Below, in pieces: positions 42,033 through 50,754 of a DNA stretch of 64,000 nt (the first letter of the stretch is position 1; every line of letters begins with the position of its first letter). The notes under the pieces were generated by a model. It was not told the DNA's origin and searched no databases. It saw only the letters and a list, made by a program, of their open reading frames with translations. The stretch spans positions 2,542,001-2,606,000 of the forward strand of contig OZ244780.1 in assembly GCA_965219565.1 (NCBI GenBank), read 5' to 3'. The stretch comes from DAOUJI01 sp965219565 (GTDB taxonomy: Bacteria; Chloroflexota; Dehalococcoidia; Lucifugimonadales; JAGWBF01). Position numbers and translations under genes: made by a program.

Positions 42033-42782
42033 ATGGGCAGGCTGGAGGGCAAAGTGGCGTTGATCAGCGGTGGCGCCCGGGGCCAGGGGGCCGAAGAAGC
42101 TCGGCTTCTTAGCCGGGAAGGCGCCAAGGTCGTGTTCGGGGACATCCTCGACGAGGAAGGGCAGAAAGTCGAGGCCGAGATTGCCGAAGCGGGAGGCGAC
42201 GCTCTCTACGTCCACCTGGACGTCACCTCCGAGTCCGACTGGCAGGCTGCTGTTCAGACAGCGGTCGATAAGTATGGTAAGCTGGACGTCCTCGTGAACA
42301 ATGCCGGCATTATCATCCAGAAGAGCATAGAGGAGACAACAGAGGAGGACTGGGACCGCACCCTGGACGTCAACCTCAAGGGTGTGTTCCTGGGCGTCAA
42401 GACGGCCATACCAGCTATGCGCCAGGCAGGCGGCGGCTCCATCGTAAACATCTCCTCCAACGTGGGTTTGGTGGGTTCGACCAGGGCTTCTAGCTCATAC
42501 ATCGCCTCCAAGGGAGGAGTCCGCCTTTTCACTAAAGCCGCGGCCATCCAGCATGCCAAGGACGGCATCCGCTGCAACTCCATCCACCCGGGGGCCATCG
42601 AAACGGACATGTACCGGCAAAGCGGAGTCACCAGAGACCCCGACTATATGGGCCGCATACCCTTGGGCCGCATCGGAGACACCATCGACATAGCCAACGC
42701 CGTCCTCTTCCTGGCCTCGGACGAGTCCTCCTACATGACGGGGTCCGAGATGGTCATAGACGGAGGAGTGACGGCCCAATAG
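42033..42782 (+). CDS. SDR family oxidoreductase
   Basis: 249 residues with GGARGQGAEEA (cofactor), NNAG, NISSNVG and the catalytic YIASK; it ends SEMVIDGGVTAQ. It resembles cyclopentanol/glucose-1-dehydrogenase-type SDRs. The ATG at 42033 follows GAGGAGG. It is 32 bp after the lyase and 19 bp before the cupin, in one operon. Confidence 0.93.
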   Translation: MGRLEGKVALISGGARGQGAEEARLLSREGAKVVFGDILDEEGQKVEAEIAEAGGDALYVHLDVTSESDWQAAVQTAVDKYGKLDVLVNNAGIIIQKSIEETTEEDWDRTLDVNLKGVFLGVKTAIPAMRQAGGGSIVNISSNVGLVGSTRASSSYIASKGGVRLFTKAAAIQHAKDGIRCNSIHPGAIETDMYRQSGVTRDPDYMGRIPLGRIGDTIDIANAVLFLASDESSYMTGSEMVIDGGVTAQ

Positions 42783-42801
42783 CTCCATCTAAGGAGGACC
42801 C

Positions 42802-43155
42802 ATGAAATCCGTTCCGTGGGACGACGTGCCGGTGGACAGGCTCAAGCAGGGCATACGGCGCCGCATCGTGACCGGAGAGCAGGTTATGCTGGGCAGGCTG
42901 ACTTTCCCCAAAGGCTCCTCGGTGCCCGCCCACACCCATCCCAACGAGCAGATTACCCACGTCCTGACCGGTTCCCTCAAGTTCGTGATCGACGGCGCCG
43001 ACGTTATCGTCCAGGCCGGAGAGACCCTCCATATACCTGCCGACGTGGAGCACTCAGCGGAAGCTCTGGAAGACACCGACGAAATCGACGCCTTCAGCCC
43101 CATCCGCACCGACTGGCTGGACGGCTCCGACGCCTACCTACGCGAAGAGGAGTAA
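42802..43155 (+). CDS. Cupin-domain protein
   Basis: 117 residues, single cupin barrel. Motif 1 PAHTHPNEQITHVLTGSL and motif 2 ETLHIPADVEHSAEAL supply His/Glu metal ligands. AAGGAGG precedes the ATG. Small cupins in catabolic operons are often isomerases or dioxygenase-like; the substrate is unknown. Confidence 0.9.
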   Translation: MKSVPWDDVPVDRLKQGIRRRIVTGEQVMLGRLTFPKGSSVPAHTHPNEQITHVLTGSLKFVIDGADVIVQAGETLHIPADVEHSAEALEDTDEIDAFSPIRTDWLDGSDAYLREEE

Positions 43156-43237
43156 GTCCTCGCACACATCCGCCGGCGTTGACACCCGCACCACCGAACG
43201 ATAATCTGAGCGCAAACCGTTAGTCTAGGAGACTCCA

Positions 43238-43813
43238 ATGGTTGACATCCCTTCCAGCGACACCAGCGTTTACGAGGCCGTCTACAACCGCAGAATGGCC
43301 TGGAGATACAAGGACGAGCCGGTCTCCAGAGAAACGATCCAACGAATGTTGGACGCCGCAGTCTGGGCGCCAAACCACCGTTTGACCGAACCGTGGCGTT
43401 TCTTCGTCATGGACAAAGACAGCAAGACCCGCGAGAAAGTCGCCGAAATAACCCACGAGTTCTCAATTGGACGGGGCGACGCACCCGAGAGGGCAGCCAT
43501 CGTCACCTCCAAGGTCACCGACCCGCCCTGGGTGGTGTTCGCCTATTCCGTTCCGGGCCGCCATGACGAGGAGACAGAGGAAAACTACGCTTCCACCGTC
43601 TGCGCCTGCTACATCATGTCGCTGGTGGGTCAGGCTGAAGGGCTCACCGTAACGTGGGAGACCGGCGGTCCGACCCGTCCGACCAACCTGGCCGAGACTC
43701 TGGGAGCGGACCCGGACTGGAAGCTGGTGTCGCTGCTTTGCATCGGAGCCCCCGATGAGTCCGTAGGGTCCAAGCGCACTCCGGCAGGCGAGTTCACCAG
43801 CTGGCTCGACTAG
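43238..43813 (+). CDS. Nitroreductase family protein
   Basis: 191 residues, FMN-dependent nitroreductase fold. VYEAVYNRRMAWRYKDEPV and MLDAAVWAPNHRLTEPWRF are typical of the N-terminal FMN site, and LGADPDWKLVSLLCIGAP closes the domain. It may reduce an unsaturated or nitro substrate. It lies 82 bp after the cupin gene. Confidence 0.9.
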   Translation: MVDIPSSDTSVYEAVYNRRMAWRYKDEPVSRETIQRMLDAAVWAPNHRLTEPWRFFVMDKDSKTREKVAEITHEFSIGRGDAPERAAIVTSKVTDPPWVVFAYSVPGRHDEETEENYASTVCACYIMSLVGQAEGLTVTWETGGPTRPTNLAETLGADPDWKLVSLLCIGAPDESVGSKRTPAGEFTSWLD

Positions 43814-43891
43814 ACAGGAGCGGCGTTGGGAGTAATCGGCTACTTCATACGTAATTCACCCGCCAAGGCGTTCAGAAAGGAACATGAGCCC

Positions 43892-44941
43892 ATGACCAAG
43901 ATAGCAATCGTAGGACCCGGCGCCGCCGGAAGCTACATAGGAGCTTTCCTGACCCGCGCAGGCCACGACATTACTCTGTTCGACCAGTGGCCGGAGCATG
44001 TAGAAACCATGCGCTCCCAGGGGCTGCGGGCCAGCGGGAGCCAGGGAGACTTCACCGTTCCAGTGAAGGCCATGCACCTCCACGGTCTCCAAAGCGTAGA
44101 CGAGCAGTTCGACATCGTTTTCCTGTCGGTCAAGTCCTACGACACCGAGTGGGCCACCCACTTCATAAAACCTTATGTAAAGCCCACGGGGTTCATCATC
44201 TCGGCCCAAAACTGCATGAACGACGAACTCATCGCCTCCATTGTTGGGTTCAACCGGCAGGTGCCGCTGGTCATGTCCAGCATCGAAGTCGCCCTGTGGG
44301 AGGCGGGCCACGTCACCCGCGGCGGCGAGCCCGGGACGGCCCGGGGATACGACGTGTTCCGGTCCGGCGAAACCAACGGCACGGTGTCCAAGAGAATCGA
44401 AGACCTCATGGACATGATGAGGGCTATAGACAACTCAAAGGCCACTACCAACATCTGGGGCGAGCGCTGGTGCAAGCTGGCCACCAACTGCATGGGCAAC
44501 CCCATAGGCGGCATATCTGGACTGGGTTCCGTGGGTCAGAGGGACAACGCCAACGCTCGGAAGCTGGCCATCAACCTGGCCAAGGAAACAGTGCAAGTGG
44601 GAACAGCTTTGGGATTCAACGTAGAGCCGGTGCGCGGATTGGACGCCGAAACCTGGAACCGGGCCGACGACGGCGAGGTCTTCGAGGAAATCGACGCCAA
44701 GATGCTGGGACGCAAAGCCGAGGTGGACTGGCGCTCATCCATGGCCCAAGACGTGTACAAGCGCCGCCGCTCTGAGATAGATTATATGAACGGCTACGTG
44801 GTGCGAAAGGGCAGGGAAGCGAATGTCCCGACGCCTGCCAGCGCAGCCGTCGTCGAGGGCATGCACAAGATCGACTCAGGGGCTTGGCAACAGGACCCTG
44901 CCAACATCGACAAGGTTCTAGGAGACGCCGGGCTTCTGTAA
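43892..44941 (+). CDS. Ketopantoate reductase (PanE/ApbA)-like dehydrogenase
   Basis: 349 residues. GPGAAGSYIGAFLTRAGHDI is the NADP-binding motif; FLSVKSYDTEWA and ISAQNCMND (the ApbA catalytic Lys/Asn region) follow. The ATG at 43892 behind GAAAGG is preferred over the TTG at 43826. Given the catabolic context it may act on another 2-keto acid rather than ketopantoate. Confidence 0.87.
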   Translation: MTKIAIVGPGAAGSYIGAFLTRAGHDITLFDQWPEHVETMRSQGLRASGSQGDFTVPVKAMHLHGLQSVDEQFDIVFLSVKSYDTEWATHFIKPYVKPTGFIISAQNCMNDELIASIVGFNRQVPLVMSSIEVALWEAGHVTRGGEPGTARGYDVFRSGETNGTVSKRIEDLMDMMRAIDNSKATTNIWGERWCKLATNCMGNPIGGISGLGSVGQRDNANARKLAINLAKETVQVGTALGFNVEPVRGLDAETWNRADDGEVFEEIDAKMLGRKAEVDWRSSMAQDVYKRRRSEIDYMNGYVVRKGREANVPTPASAAVVEGMHKIDSGAWQQDPANIDKVLGDAGLL

Positions 44942-44961
44942 GACGAGCTGGGGAGGGTCTT

Positions 44962-45444
44962 ATGCGTATCAAAGTGGAACCCAAAGACTTCTTCATGTAC
45001 TCGGTTTTCCTGGCTTTTGACAAGGAAACCCCCGACTGGGAAGATCCGGCCGTCTACAAATACCTGGAGGACAACGAGCTCGTCCCCAAGGCCCTCTTCA
45101 ACGACAAGATAGAAGGCGCCGAGCACGAGGTCATGTACTTCGGCGGGTGCTACATAGGCCGCCATCTCAACATCGTCGAGGGCATCCAACGGGATGCGGT
45201 GCGCCAGGAGATGCTGGGTGAGAAGATAGCCGGGACCGTCCGAAAGGGCGACGACCCCGACGTCCGAAAGCTGGCCGACGGCATCCCCGAACCGGAACTG
45301 CTGGAGATCATGAACGAGATGGTCAACGGCTACAACGACGACTCCTCGTTCACCGCCAGCGAAGAGGGCTACCTGGTGGTGACCATCGAGCCCGAGGACA
45401 TCGCCAAGAAGTTCGTGGAACTCGCTGGCTCCCGGTCGCAATAG
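44962..45444 (+). CDS. Protein of unknown function in the catabolic operon
   Basis: 160 residues from an ATG behind GGGAGGG, 20 bp after the PanE-like gene. No domain is recognised. It is acidic, without signal peptide or membrane segments. Two stretches look conserved: MYFGGCYIGRHLNIVEGIQ and GEKIAGTVRKGDDPDVRKL. Its position at the end of the operon suggests a role in the same pathway. Confidence 0.75.
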   Translation: MRIKVEPKDFFMYSVFLAFDKETPDWEDPAVYKYLEDNELVPKALFNDKIEGAEHEVMYFGGCYIGRHLNIVEGIQRDAVRQEMLGEKIAGTVRKGDDPDVRKLADGIPEPELLEIMNEMVNGYNDDSSFTASEEGYLVVTIEPEDIAKKFVELAGSRSQ

Positions 45445-45504
45445 ACCCGCCCGGTCATCGACTTAGGGTCTGTTAACAAAGCTTGGCGCTAAAAACTCCA
45501 GACC

Positions 45505-45654
45505 TGTCATTCCGAACGCAGTGAGGAATCTAAGAACGTCGTTCGGAATCGTGGTGCAACGCGACTGACAGGTCCTTCCCTTGAGCCGCTGCTTTTCCGG
45601 CGACCCTAGTTTGAGCGCCAGGATTTTAGATTTCTCGCTACGCTCGAAATGACA
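45505..45654. repeat. MITE/REP-like inverted-repeat element
   Basis: In the 447-bp gap before the CocE gene. 28-bp arms (45505-45532 and 45627-45654) beginning TGTCATTCCGAACGCAGTGA and ending TCGAAATGACA are inverted and match at 23 of 28 positions, enclosing about 94 bp. This TGTCATTCCGA-type repeat is known from many bacterial genomes. No gene is supported in the rest of the gap (45445-45891). Confidence 0.75.
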
Positions 45655-45891
45655 TTTGCAGGGGTTGGTATGGCCGTGGAGAGGCGAGGTGTTGTAAATT
45701 CTGGTATGACCGGTCGCCAGCCAGGTTCACTCCATCAACTTCTTCCCTGAAAGGTGTCAGACCGGGACCCCGTAGCGGCAGGTTATCAGCCACAACAGGA
45801 AAAGGATGCCAAGGAGCACACCGCCTATCAGGCATCCCCACCTGAGTTCCACGCGCCGCCTACCTGACCCCTAGCGACGAGGCCTTATTCA

Positions 45892-47652
45892 CTAGGCTCC
45901 GGGTATGACCGGGAGGGTAATGCAGGAGGGATAGGCCGCGTCATGCAGGATGGTCTGGACCGCCGGCCGCATCTCCGTCTCTTCGGAAGGCTCCCGGCCA
46001 GTGTTGGGGTTGCGGTCGAACCTGGGGAAGTTGCTGCTGGAAACCTCCAGCCTGATGCTGTGGCCCTTCTTGAAAACGTTGCTGGTGGCCACCAGGTCGA
46101 TGGTGTACTCATAGACTTGTCCTGGCTCCAGCAGCTTGGATTCCGCCAGAGACTCCCTGTAGCGCGCCCTGATGATTCCGTCAGTTAGACTTCGAGTGCA
46201 CCCGCACTCGCATACGTCCACCAGCTTGGCCGTAAAGTCGGTGTCCGGCCCCGACGTTGCCGCAAACAGCGTGACACTGATGGGGCCGGTGACCTCCAGG
46301 TCCCTGTCCATGGGCCTCGACGTATAGACCAGCACGTCCGAACGGACCTCCACCTCGCGCTGGTCGAAAGCGCCCCCGGGAACCCATTGGGAGCTGCAGC
46401 AAAGCCCACCTCCCTTAGTCGGCACGGGAGAGCGAGGGTCGTAGAGGAACACGTCCGGCGGCTGGTCGCCCGGCCTGTCAAAAGAAAGGACACCATCGCC
46501 GTTTAGGGTGTTGGCCTTGCCGCCGCTGTGAAGGTAGCAGTCGGTGTATTGAGTCCGTGCCAGGGGCCACTCATGCTCCTCCCGCCAGACGTTTTCGCCC
46601 ATGACGAAGATTCGCGCCGGAGGCTCGTCCAACATTCCTGTGTCGATGCCTTTGAGCCAGTGGTCGTACCAGCGAAGGTGTATTCCCGGCAGGTCGATCG
46701 CTGCCTCGTCAGCTCTGACCCCGAAATAGCTGTCACCGGATATGCCCGGCCCCAGCGACGCACCGTGGTGCCACGGTCCTACTATCAACCGGCTGCTTTT
46801 GGCCGCATCGTTGGGCCCCTTGCCCCTCATGCCGGAGAAGTTGCGCAGGGTCCCCTTTAGGAATATGTCGTGCCAGCCCCCTGAGTTGAGAGACGGGACT
46901 TGTATCCTGTCGTGAAAGTCCTCGATTTTCCAGGGCGCCCAATAGTCGTCCGCCTTGGGGTGGGCAATCCAGTCGTAGAAATAGGGGGCCAGTCCCTTGA
47001 TATGAGGGTAGTCTTTGGTCGGGGTAAACAGGAAGTTGTGGTCCATACGGTCAGACTCATCAATGAGCCTGGACGCAGTCCCTTCAGGAACGTTGTAGTA
47101 GCGAGAAATGGCGTTCAGGTTGGCTGTGACCAGCCTGTCCATGCCCCAGGACACCGCGAAGCCCCATGCCAAGGCGCCCCCCTGGTAAGTCCAGCCCTCG
47201 TGATAGTCGGAAGCGGTGATGCCGGGCGCGATGCAGGCCAGGGACGGCGGCGTGGTCATGGCGGCCAGCCATTGGGTGGCTCCCACGTATGAACGGCCGT
47301 ACGTGCCAACCTTCCCGGTGCTCCAGGGCTGGGCAGCAAACGCCTCCACGGAGTCGTAGCCGTCCTCCAGCTCCTGCCGGAAGGTGTAGAACTCCCCCTC
47401 GGAGCTGAACCGGCCCCGGACATCCTGTATGACGACGGCGTAGCCGTGGGAGGCGGCGCGAACTGCGTCCATCATTCCGGTGCGTGCCTGGGCGACGGCC
47501 TTGTTATAGGGTGTGCGCTGCAACAGCACGGGGACCTTGTCCGACGTGTCGGGCCGGTATACGTCGGCATACAGGGTCACACCGTCGCGCATCTTTACCG
47601 GAACGTCCAACTCGATTTTGAGAGAGGAGCTTTCGCCCATGAAGCTTGGCAT
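45892..47652 (-). CDS. CocE/NonD family alpha/beta hydrolase
   Basis: 586 residues. VKMRDGVTLYADVYRPD opens the domain; GTYGRSYVGATQWLAA holds the nucleophile Ser (GxSxxG), and a C-terminal jelly-roll (X-Pro dipeptidyl-peptidase C-terminal type) runs from about residue 350. The family includes cocaine esterase, glutaryl-7-ACA acylase and X-Pro peptidases. No signal peptide is obvious. The ATG at 47652 follows GGAGG, which excludes the upstream in-frame ATG at 47730. Confidence 0.92.
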   Translation of the reverse strand: MPSFMGESSSLKIELDVPVKMRDGVTLYADVYRPDTSDKVPVLLQRTPYNKAVAQARTGMMDAVRAASHGYAVVIQDVRGRFSSEGEFYTFRQELEDGYDSVEAFAAQPWSTGKVGTYGRSYVGATQWLAAMTTPPSLACIAPGITASDYHEGWTYQGGALAWGFAVSWGMDRLVTANLNAISRYYNVPEGTASRLIDESDRMDHNFLFTPTKDYPHIKGLAPYFYDWIAHPKADDYWAPWKIEDFHDRIQVPSLNSGGWHDIFLKGTLRNFSGMRGKGPNDAAKSSRLIVGPWHHGASLGPGISGDSYFGVRADEAAIDLPGIHLRWYDHWLKGIDTGMLDEPPARIFVMGENVWREEHEWPLARTQYTDCYLHSGGKANTLNGDGVLSFDRPGDQPPDVFLYDPRSPVPTKGGGLCCSSQWVPGGAFDQREVEVRSDVLVYTSRPMDRDLEVTGPISVTLFAATSGPDTDFTAKLVDVCECGCTRSLTDGIIRARYRESLAESKLLEPGQVYEYTIDLVATSNVFKKGHSIRLEVSSSNFPRFDRNPNTGREPSEETEMRPAVQTILHDAAYPSCITLPVIPGA

Positions 47653-47746
47653 AGAACCGCCTCCTGCCTTGCCGAGTTGCCGCGGCCAGGATAGGCCAGC
47701 GCTATGATAGCCCGTGGGCAGACGCCGCACAAGGCAGCCCTATGCG

Positions 47747-47776
47747 TTGACACGACTTCCCGTGCAACCCTAATAT
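47747..47776 (+). promoter_or_regulatory. Promoter of tRNA-Arg(TCT)
   Basis: A perfect TTGACA (47747-47752), 18-bp spacer and TAATAT (47771-47776), ending 14 bases before the tRNA. Confidence 0.7.
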
Positions 47777-47790
47777 TAAACTAGCGTCAT

Positions 47791-47867
47791 GTCCCAGTAG
47801 CTCAGTTGGATAGAGCGGGCGCCTTCTAAGCGCTAGGTCGCGGGTTCGAATCCTGCCTGGGACGCCA
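47791..47867 (+). tRNA. tRNA-Arg (TCT); left border of the accessory island
   Basis: Acceptor GTCCCAG/CTGGGAC, anticodon stem GGCGC/GCGCT with loop CTTCTAA, so the anticodon is TCT (reads AGA). T-loop TTCGAAT, discriminator G, CCA encoded (47865-47867). Phage genes begin about 150 bp beyond its 3' end, the usual arrangement for an integration site, though no repeat of its 3' end was found elsewhere in the window. Confidence 0.95.
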
Positions 47868-48015
47868 CTTATCCCTGTTTTTAGGCATAAACTCACAAAA
47901 GTAAGCCGCCAGTTATCACTTATACTATCACTCCCCGGCCCGGCTAATATGGACAAGTCAACAGGGAACGGGATAGCGTCGCAGCCCGGAGTCGTGCTGG
48001 CTCCGGTCATAGTGC

Positions 48016-48207
48016 TTAATTTACATCGTGGTACGAAAGGTCGAACCTGAGAGACGGCATACGGCCCCGGCGTCTCCCGTCCTTTTCTTCGCCAAAATCC
48101 TCGACGAAGCTGTTAGCAAATTCCCGTTCTTCCCCACACTTCCGGCAACGGCCAAGGCCCGTAGGTCCGTCAGATTCGATGTCCCAATGGTGAACGCAGT
48201 ACGTCAC
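48016..48207 (-). CDS. Small zinc-finger protein of phage type
   Basis: 63 residues from a GTG (48207) that overlaps the upstream stop codon by 4 bp. CVHHWDIESDGPTGLGRCRK followed by CGEEREFAN has the Cys/His spacing of small phage and Chloroflexi zinc-finger proteins of unknown role. The frame is open further upstream, but the overlap and the domain favour this start. Confidence 0.6.
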   Translation of the reverse strand: MTYCVHHWDIESDGPTGLGRCRKCGEEREFANSFVEDFGEEKDGRRRGRMPSLRFDLSYHDVN

Positions 48208-48524
48208 GTAACCCGCCTGGCCAAGAGTTCCAGGAACCCGCGCCCCACTTTTGCCACGCCCTGGACTGTCCGGCGTCTCCCGTCGTCGTCGGTAAACACG
48301 TCTCCCGCGGCCCATGGCCCGGAGTCAACCCGGACCGTGAATCGCGCGTCGTTGACATTGAGCAATCCAGCGTCGGAAGTCTGTAGGAAATCCCCCGCTC
48401 GGAAGTCGCGCCGAGCGGCCCATATCGTCACTTCCGAGTCAACCGGCGCCGGTTGGGACGTTATGGGAAGTGTCAACCGCAAGTCCACGTCCGCCCCGAC
48501 TGTAGGCAGCCGGGCGTCGTTCAA
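48204..48524 (-). CDS. Phage structural-type protein, 5' end degraded
   Basis: 106 residues from a TTG. The C-terminal half (RFTVRVDSGPWAAGDVF, DDDGRRRTVQGV, GRGFLELLARRV) resembles phage head-closure/adaptor proteins. The frame stays open and protein-like upstream to about 48588 without any start codon, so the normal start may have been lost. It lies in the same decayed prophage block as the portal gene. Confidence 0.5.
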   Translation of the reverse strand: MNDARLPTVGADVDLRLTLPITSQPAPVDSEVTIWAARRDFRAGDFLQTSDAGLLNVNDARFTVRVDSGPWAAGDVFTDDDGRRRTVQGVAKVGRGFLELLARRVT

Positions 48525-48590
48525 GGATCCCGTGAACGTCAGGCGGAAGGTGTTGGGGATGGGAGTGTTGAATCCACCACGGGCAACGCC

Positions 48591-48878
48591 TTAGGCCGTG
48601 AGCGTCCTGGTGATCGTGTAGCTTCCCGATGCAACCGTGAACATATCCCCAGCTGAGAGTTCGCCTAGGGCTGGCATGGATAGGCCGTCCGCGTCCACGC
48701 TGGCAACGTCCAGGTTGCTTCCAAAGTAGGCCCAGCGGCCCGGAGTCGCTATGCTCACGCTTCCAACGGACACACGCGGGTTGAAGCGCAGGACGGTTGC
48801 CGGGGAAACCCGAGGCGTCACCTGGACAGTCCGGCTTATCAGCCGGTCCAGGACTGGCGGGGCCGTTCGCAGCGTCAT
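48591..48878 (-). CDS. Small phage-block protein of unknown function
   Basis: 95 residues, beta-rich (FNPRVSVGSVSIATPGRWAY, SAGDMFTVASGSYTITRTL). The ATG overlaps the portal-gene stop as ATGA, so it was translationally coupled to the portal gene. No family is recognised; it may be a structural or decoration protein. Confidence 0.55.
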   Translation of the reverse strand: MTLRTAPPVLDRLISRTVQVTPRVSPATVLRFNPRVSVGSVSIATPGRWAYFGSNLDVASVDADGLSMPALGELSAGDMFTVASGSYTITRTLTA

Positions 48879-49773
48879 TCTTGAGCGCCCATCAGGCCAG
48901 CCAGGGCAGCCGCTTTGTTAACGTCCATGCCCCCGTTGACCATAGACTGGAAGGCCCTGGCCCTTCCGATCAAGTCGGAAGCCATAAGCCGGTCGAAAGA
49001 CATGGCAAAGTCGGGGAGTTCAAACCGGGCCGCTATCTGCGCGCTCACTTCCAACGCTACCGGCATGATGGTCAGGTGCAAGAATTGGCGACTTCCCTGC
49101 TGGCCGTTCCCTGGCCGCTGTCCAGGACCGACGTGGGTACGCCACACGCCGCCAGGATGGATTGCTCGGTTTGACGCCTCAAGTTGGCCAGGGTCTCCGG
49201 GGGATTGGCGCCGATGCGCCGCACAGGGTAGTCAGCGACCGGAGCGGCTGATGCTCCCGTTCCCCATCCTGAGGCGGTCGATTCAACCAGGGTAGCCGCG
49301 CCCTTCATAGCCCGAATGTCAGCTTGCAGCTGATTCGTGCTGGTCACGTTGGGAACGGGAATCAAGTGTCCCACGGCTTCTCCCGTTTCCTGCGCCAGCC
49401 TCAATTCCAGGTTGTCCAACAGCTTCCTGGTGGCCCCACTGGCTTCAATGGGAGAGATGCCGCGCCAAGGATTAGTGGGCCCACGTGCGTAGAAGATATG
49501 AAGGACTTGACCGCCAGAGAGTCGACGCGTCAGCGTCTCAGACGGACCGGGAAGCGTGAGCTCGTATTGCCATGTCTCCGGGTTAGGTCCGCCGACTATC
49601 GTTACCGTTGTCGGGCCGCCGGTTCCTTGAAGCCGAAATGTAAAGATGTCGACACGGCTGTCAAAGAAACAACCGGCGACCGTGCGAAGCCGAACGTCTA
49701 CAACCCTGGCCCCGCGAACCAGCAACATGGAAGCTCTCCCCCAGCCCACGTATCCCTGAGCCATGTCCTGCAC
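48875..49773 (-). pseudogene. Phage portal protein, frameshifted and 5'-truncated
   Basis: Two consecutive frames together give most of an HK97-type portal protein. The first (49773 to about 49090) has LTLPGPSETLTRRLSGGQVL, NPWRGISPIEASGATRKLLD and LRRQTEQSILAACGVPTSVL. The second (about 49090 to 48875) resumes with RQFLHLTIMPVALEVSAQIA and FDRLMASDLIGRARAFQSMV. The switch is near 49088-49095, and a small indel explains it. The usual N-terminal roughly 100 residues are missing or scrambled by an upstream duplication. Confidence 0.8.
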
Positions 49774-50150
49774 CAGTCTCCCAGAATCCTGACGAAGGCC
49801 ACCCGTTATCTAATAATAGATTCCAGCGCGAGGGCATATATATCATTCTTGGTAGTTGATGCTGGGCGTGTTGGTCAGTGTAGCCAGTTCGCTGGTCCCT
49901 CGAAGCCGAAGAGTAGAGACGCAGACGAGGACGTCAAAGAAACAACATCTATCATTCGGAGCCGCACGGCTGCCGCCCTGGCCCCACGACTCGCCGACAT
50001 CGAAACTGTCGCCCAAGCCCGCGAATGCCTGCGCTATGTCCTGCTCGAGTCGCTCCGTAACCCAAGATGACGGCCACCCACCATATAATAATAGATTCCA
50101 GCGCGACGGCTATATATATCACTCACTCTCACAATCTTGGTGGTTGATCC
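49622..50150. repeat. Imperfect tandem duplication of about 275 bp
   Basis: Copy A (about 49622-49863) and copy B (about 49896-50140) share blocks in the same order: GAAGCCGAA, GTCAAAGAAACAAC, CCTGGCCCC, TAATAATAGATTCCAGCGCG and CTTGGT.GTTGAT. The shared TAATAATAGATTCCA is at 49811 and 50086, an offset of 275. Both cover the region of the missing portal N-terminus. No gene is supported in 49774-50562. Confidence 0.7.
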
Positions 50151-50235
50151 CGGCGCCTCGCCCGCGTCGCTAAGCTGCCGCTGCCTCGACGCGGGAGCAC
50201 CACAAATTTTCTGTGCATGCACTGCTCCAGCCCCC

Positions 50236-50340
50236 ACATATTGTATAACGATATACGTGCACATATGCACCGCTATATATAGCGTGTCATGCTATATTAT
50301 CGCTATTAAGCATGTTATATGCTGTATTTATTGATTTTTT
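50236..50340. other. AT-rich palindromic patch
   Basis: A markedly AT-rich stretch in an otherwise GC-rich region. It contains a perfect 14-bp palindrome CGCTATATATAGCG (50271-50284), a CATGCT/AGCATG stem just after it and a palindromic CATATG nearby. It precedes the AlpA gene by 220 bp, so an operator, origin or attachment function is possible. Confidence 0.5.
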
Positions 50341-50562
50341 ACACTGATTACTGTAATCTATCTCCAACAGGAGACAGCAGAGCGGTCGGCGTATGAGGCT
50401 GACCGTCACGTTGGAGGTCGAACACAGACAAACGCCGCGAGAAAGGCGACTTGAAGGACTCCAGGACCAAAGGAAAGCAAAAGGGCGCCGACGGGCATTC
50501 CTCGCCGGCCCGCCGGAGGGCCCGTTCAAAGATATGAACTCAATGCAACAAGGAGCATGAGA

Positions 50563-50748
50563 ATGAGCGACAGACTGCTGCGTTGTCAAGAGGTTGAGGA
50601 ACGCACCGGATTGAGCCGAGCCTCGATCTACAGGTTGATGAGTGAAGGGGAATTCCCTCGCCAGGTTAGGGTCAGCGCTAGAGGGGTCAGGTGGAAGGAA
50701 AGCGACGTCACCGCTTGGATGCAGTCTCGGCCAGCTGCTGAGAGTTAG
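50563..50748 (+). CDS. AlpA family excisionase/regulator
   Basis: 61 residues; an HTH of the AlpA/MerR-like excisionase type: RCQEVEERTGLSRASIYRLM, then GEFPRQVRVSARGVRWKESD. The ATG at 50563 is 7 bases from AGGAG; an ATG at 50557 is too close. Such proteins regulate P4-type integrases and excision; a truncated integrase lies convergently, 6 bp away. Confidence 0.9.
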   Translation: MSDRLLRCQEVEERTGLSRASIYRLMSEGEFPRQVRVSARGVRWKESDVTAWMQSRPAAES

Positions 50749-50754
50749 CGCGGC

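Noticed and set aside
47702..48010. 102-codon minus-strand ORF over tRNA-Arg
   Set aside because: Its GRIRTRDLALRRRPLYP segment is the well-known antisense translation of a tRNA gene.
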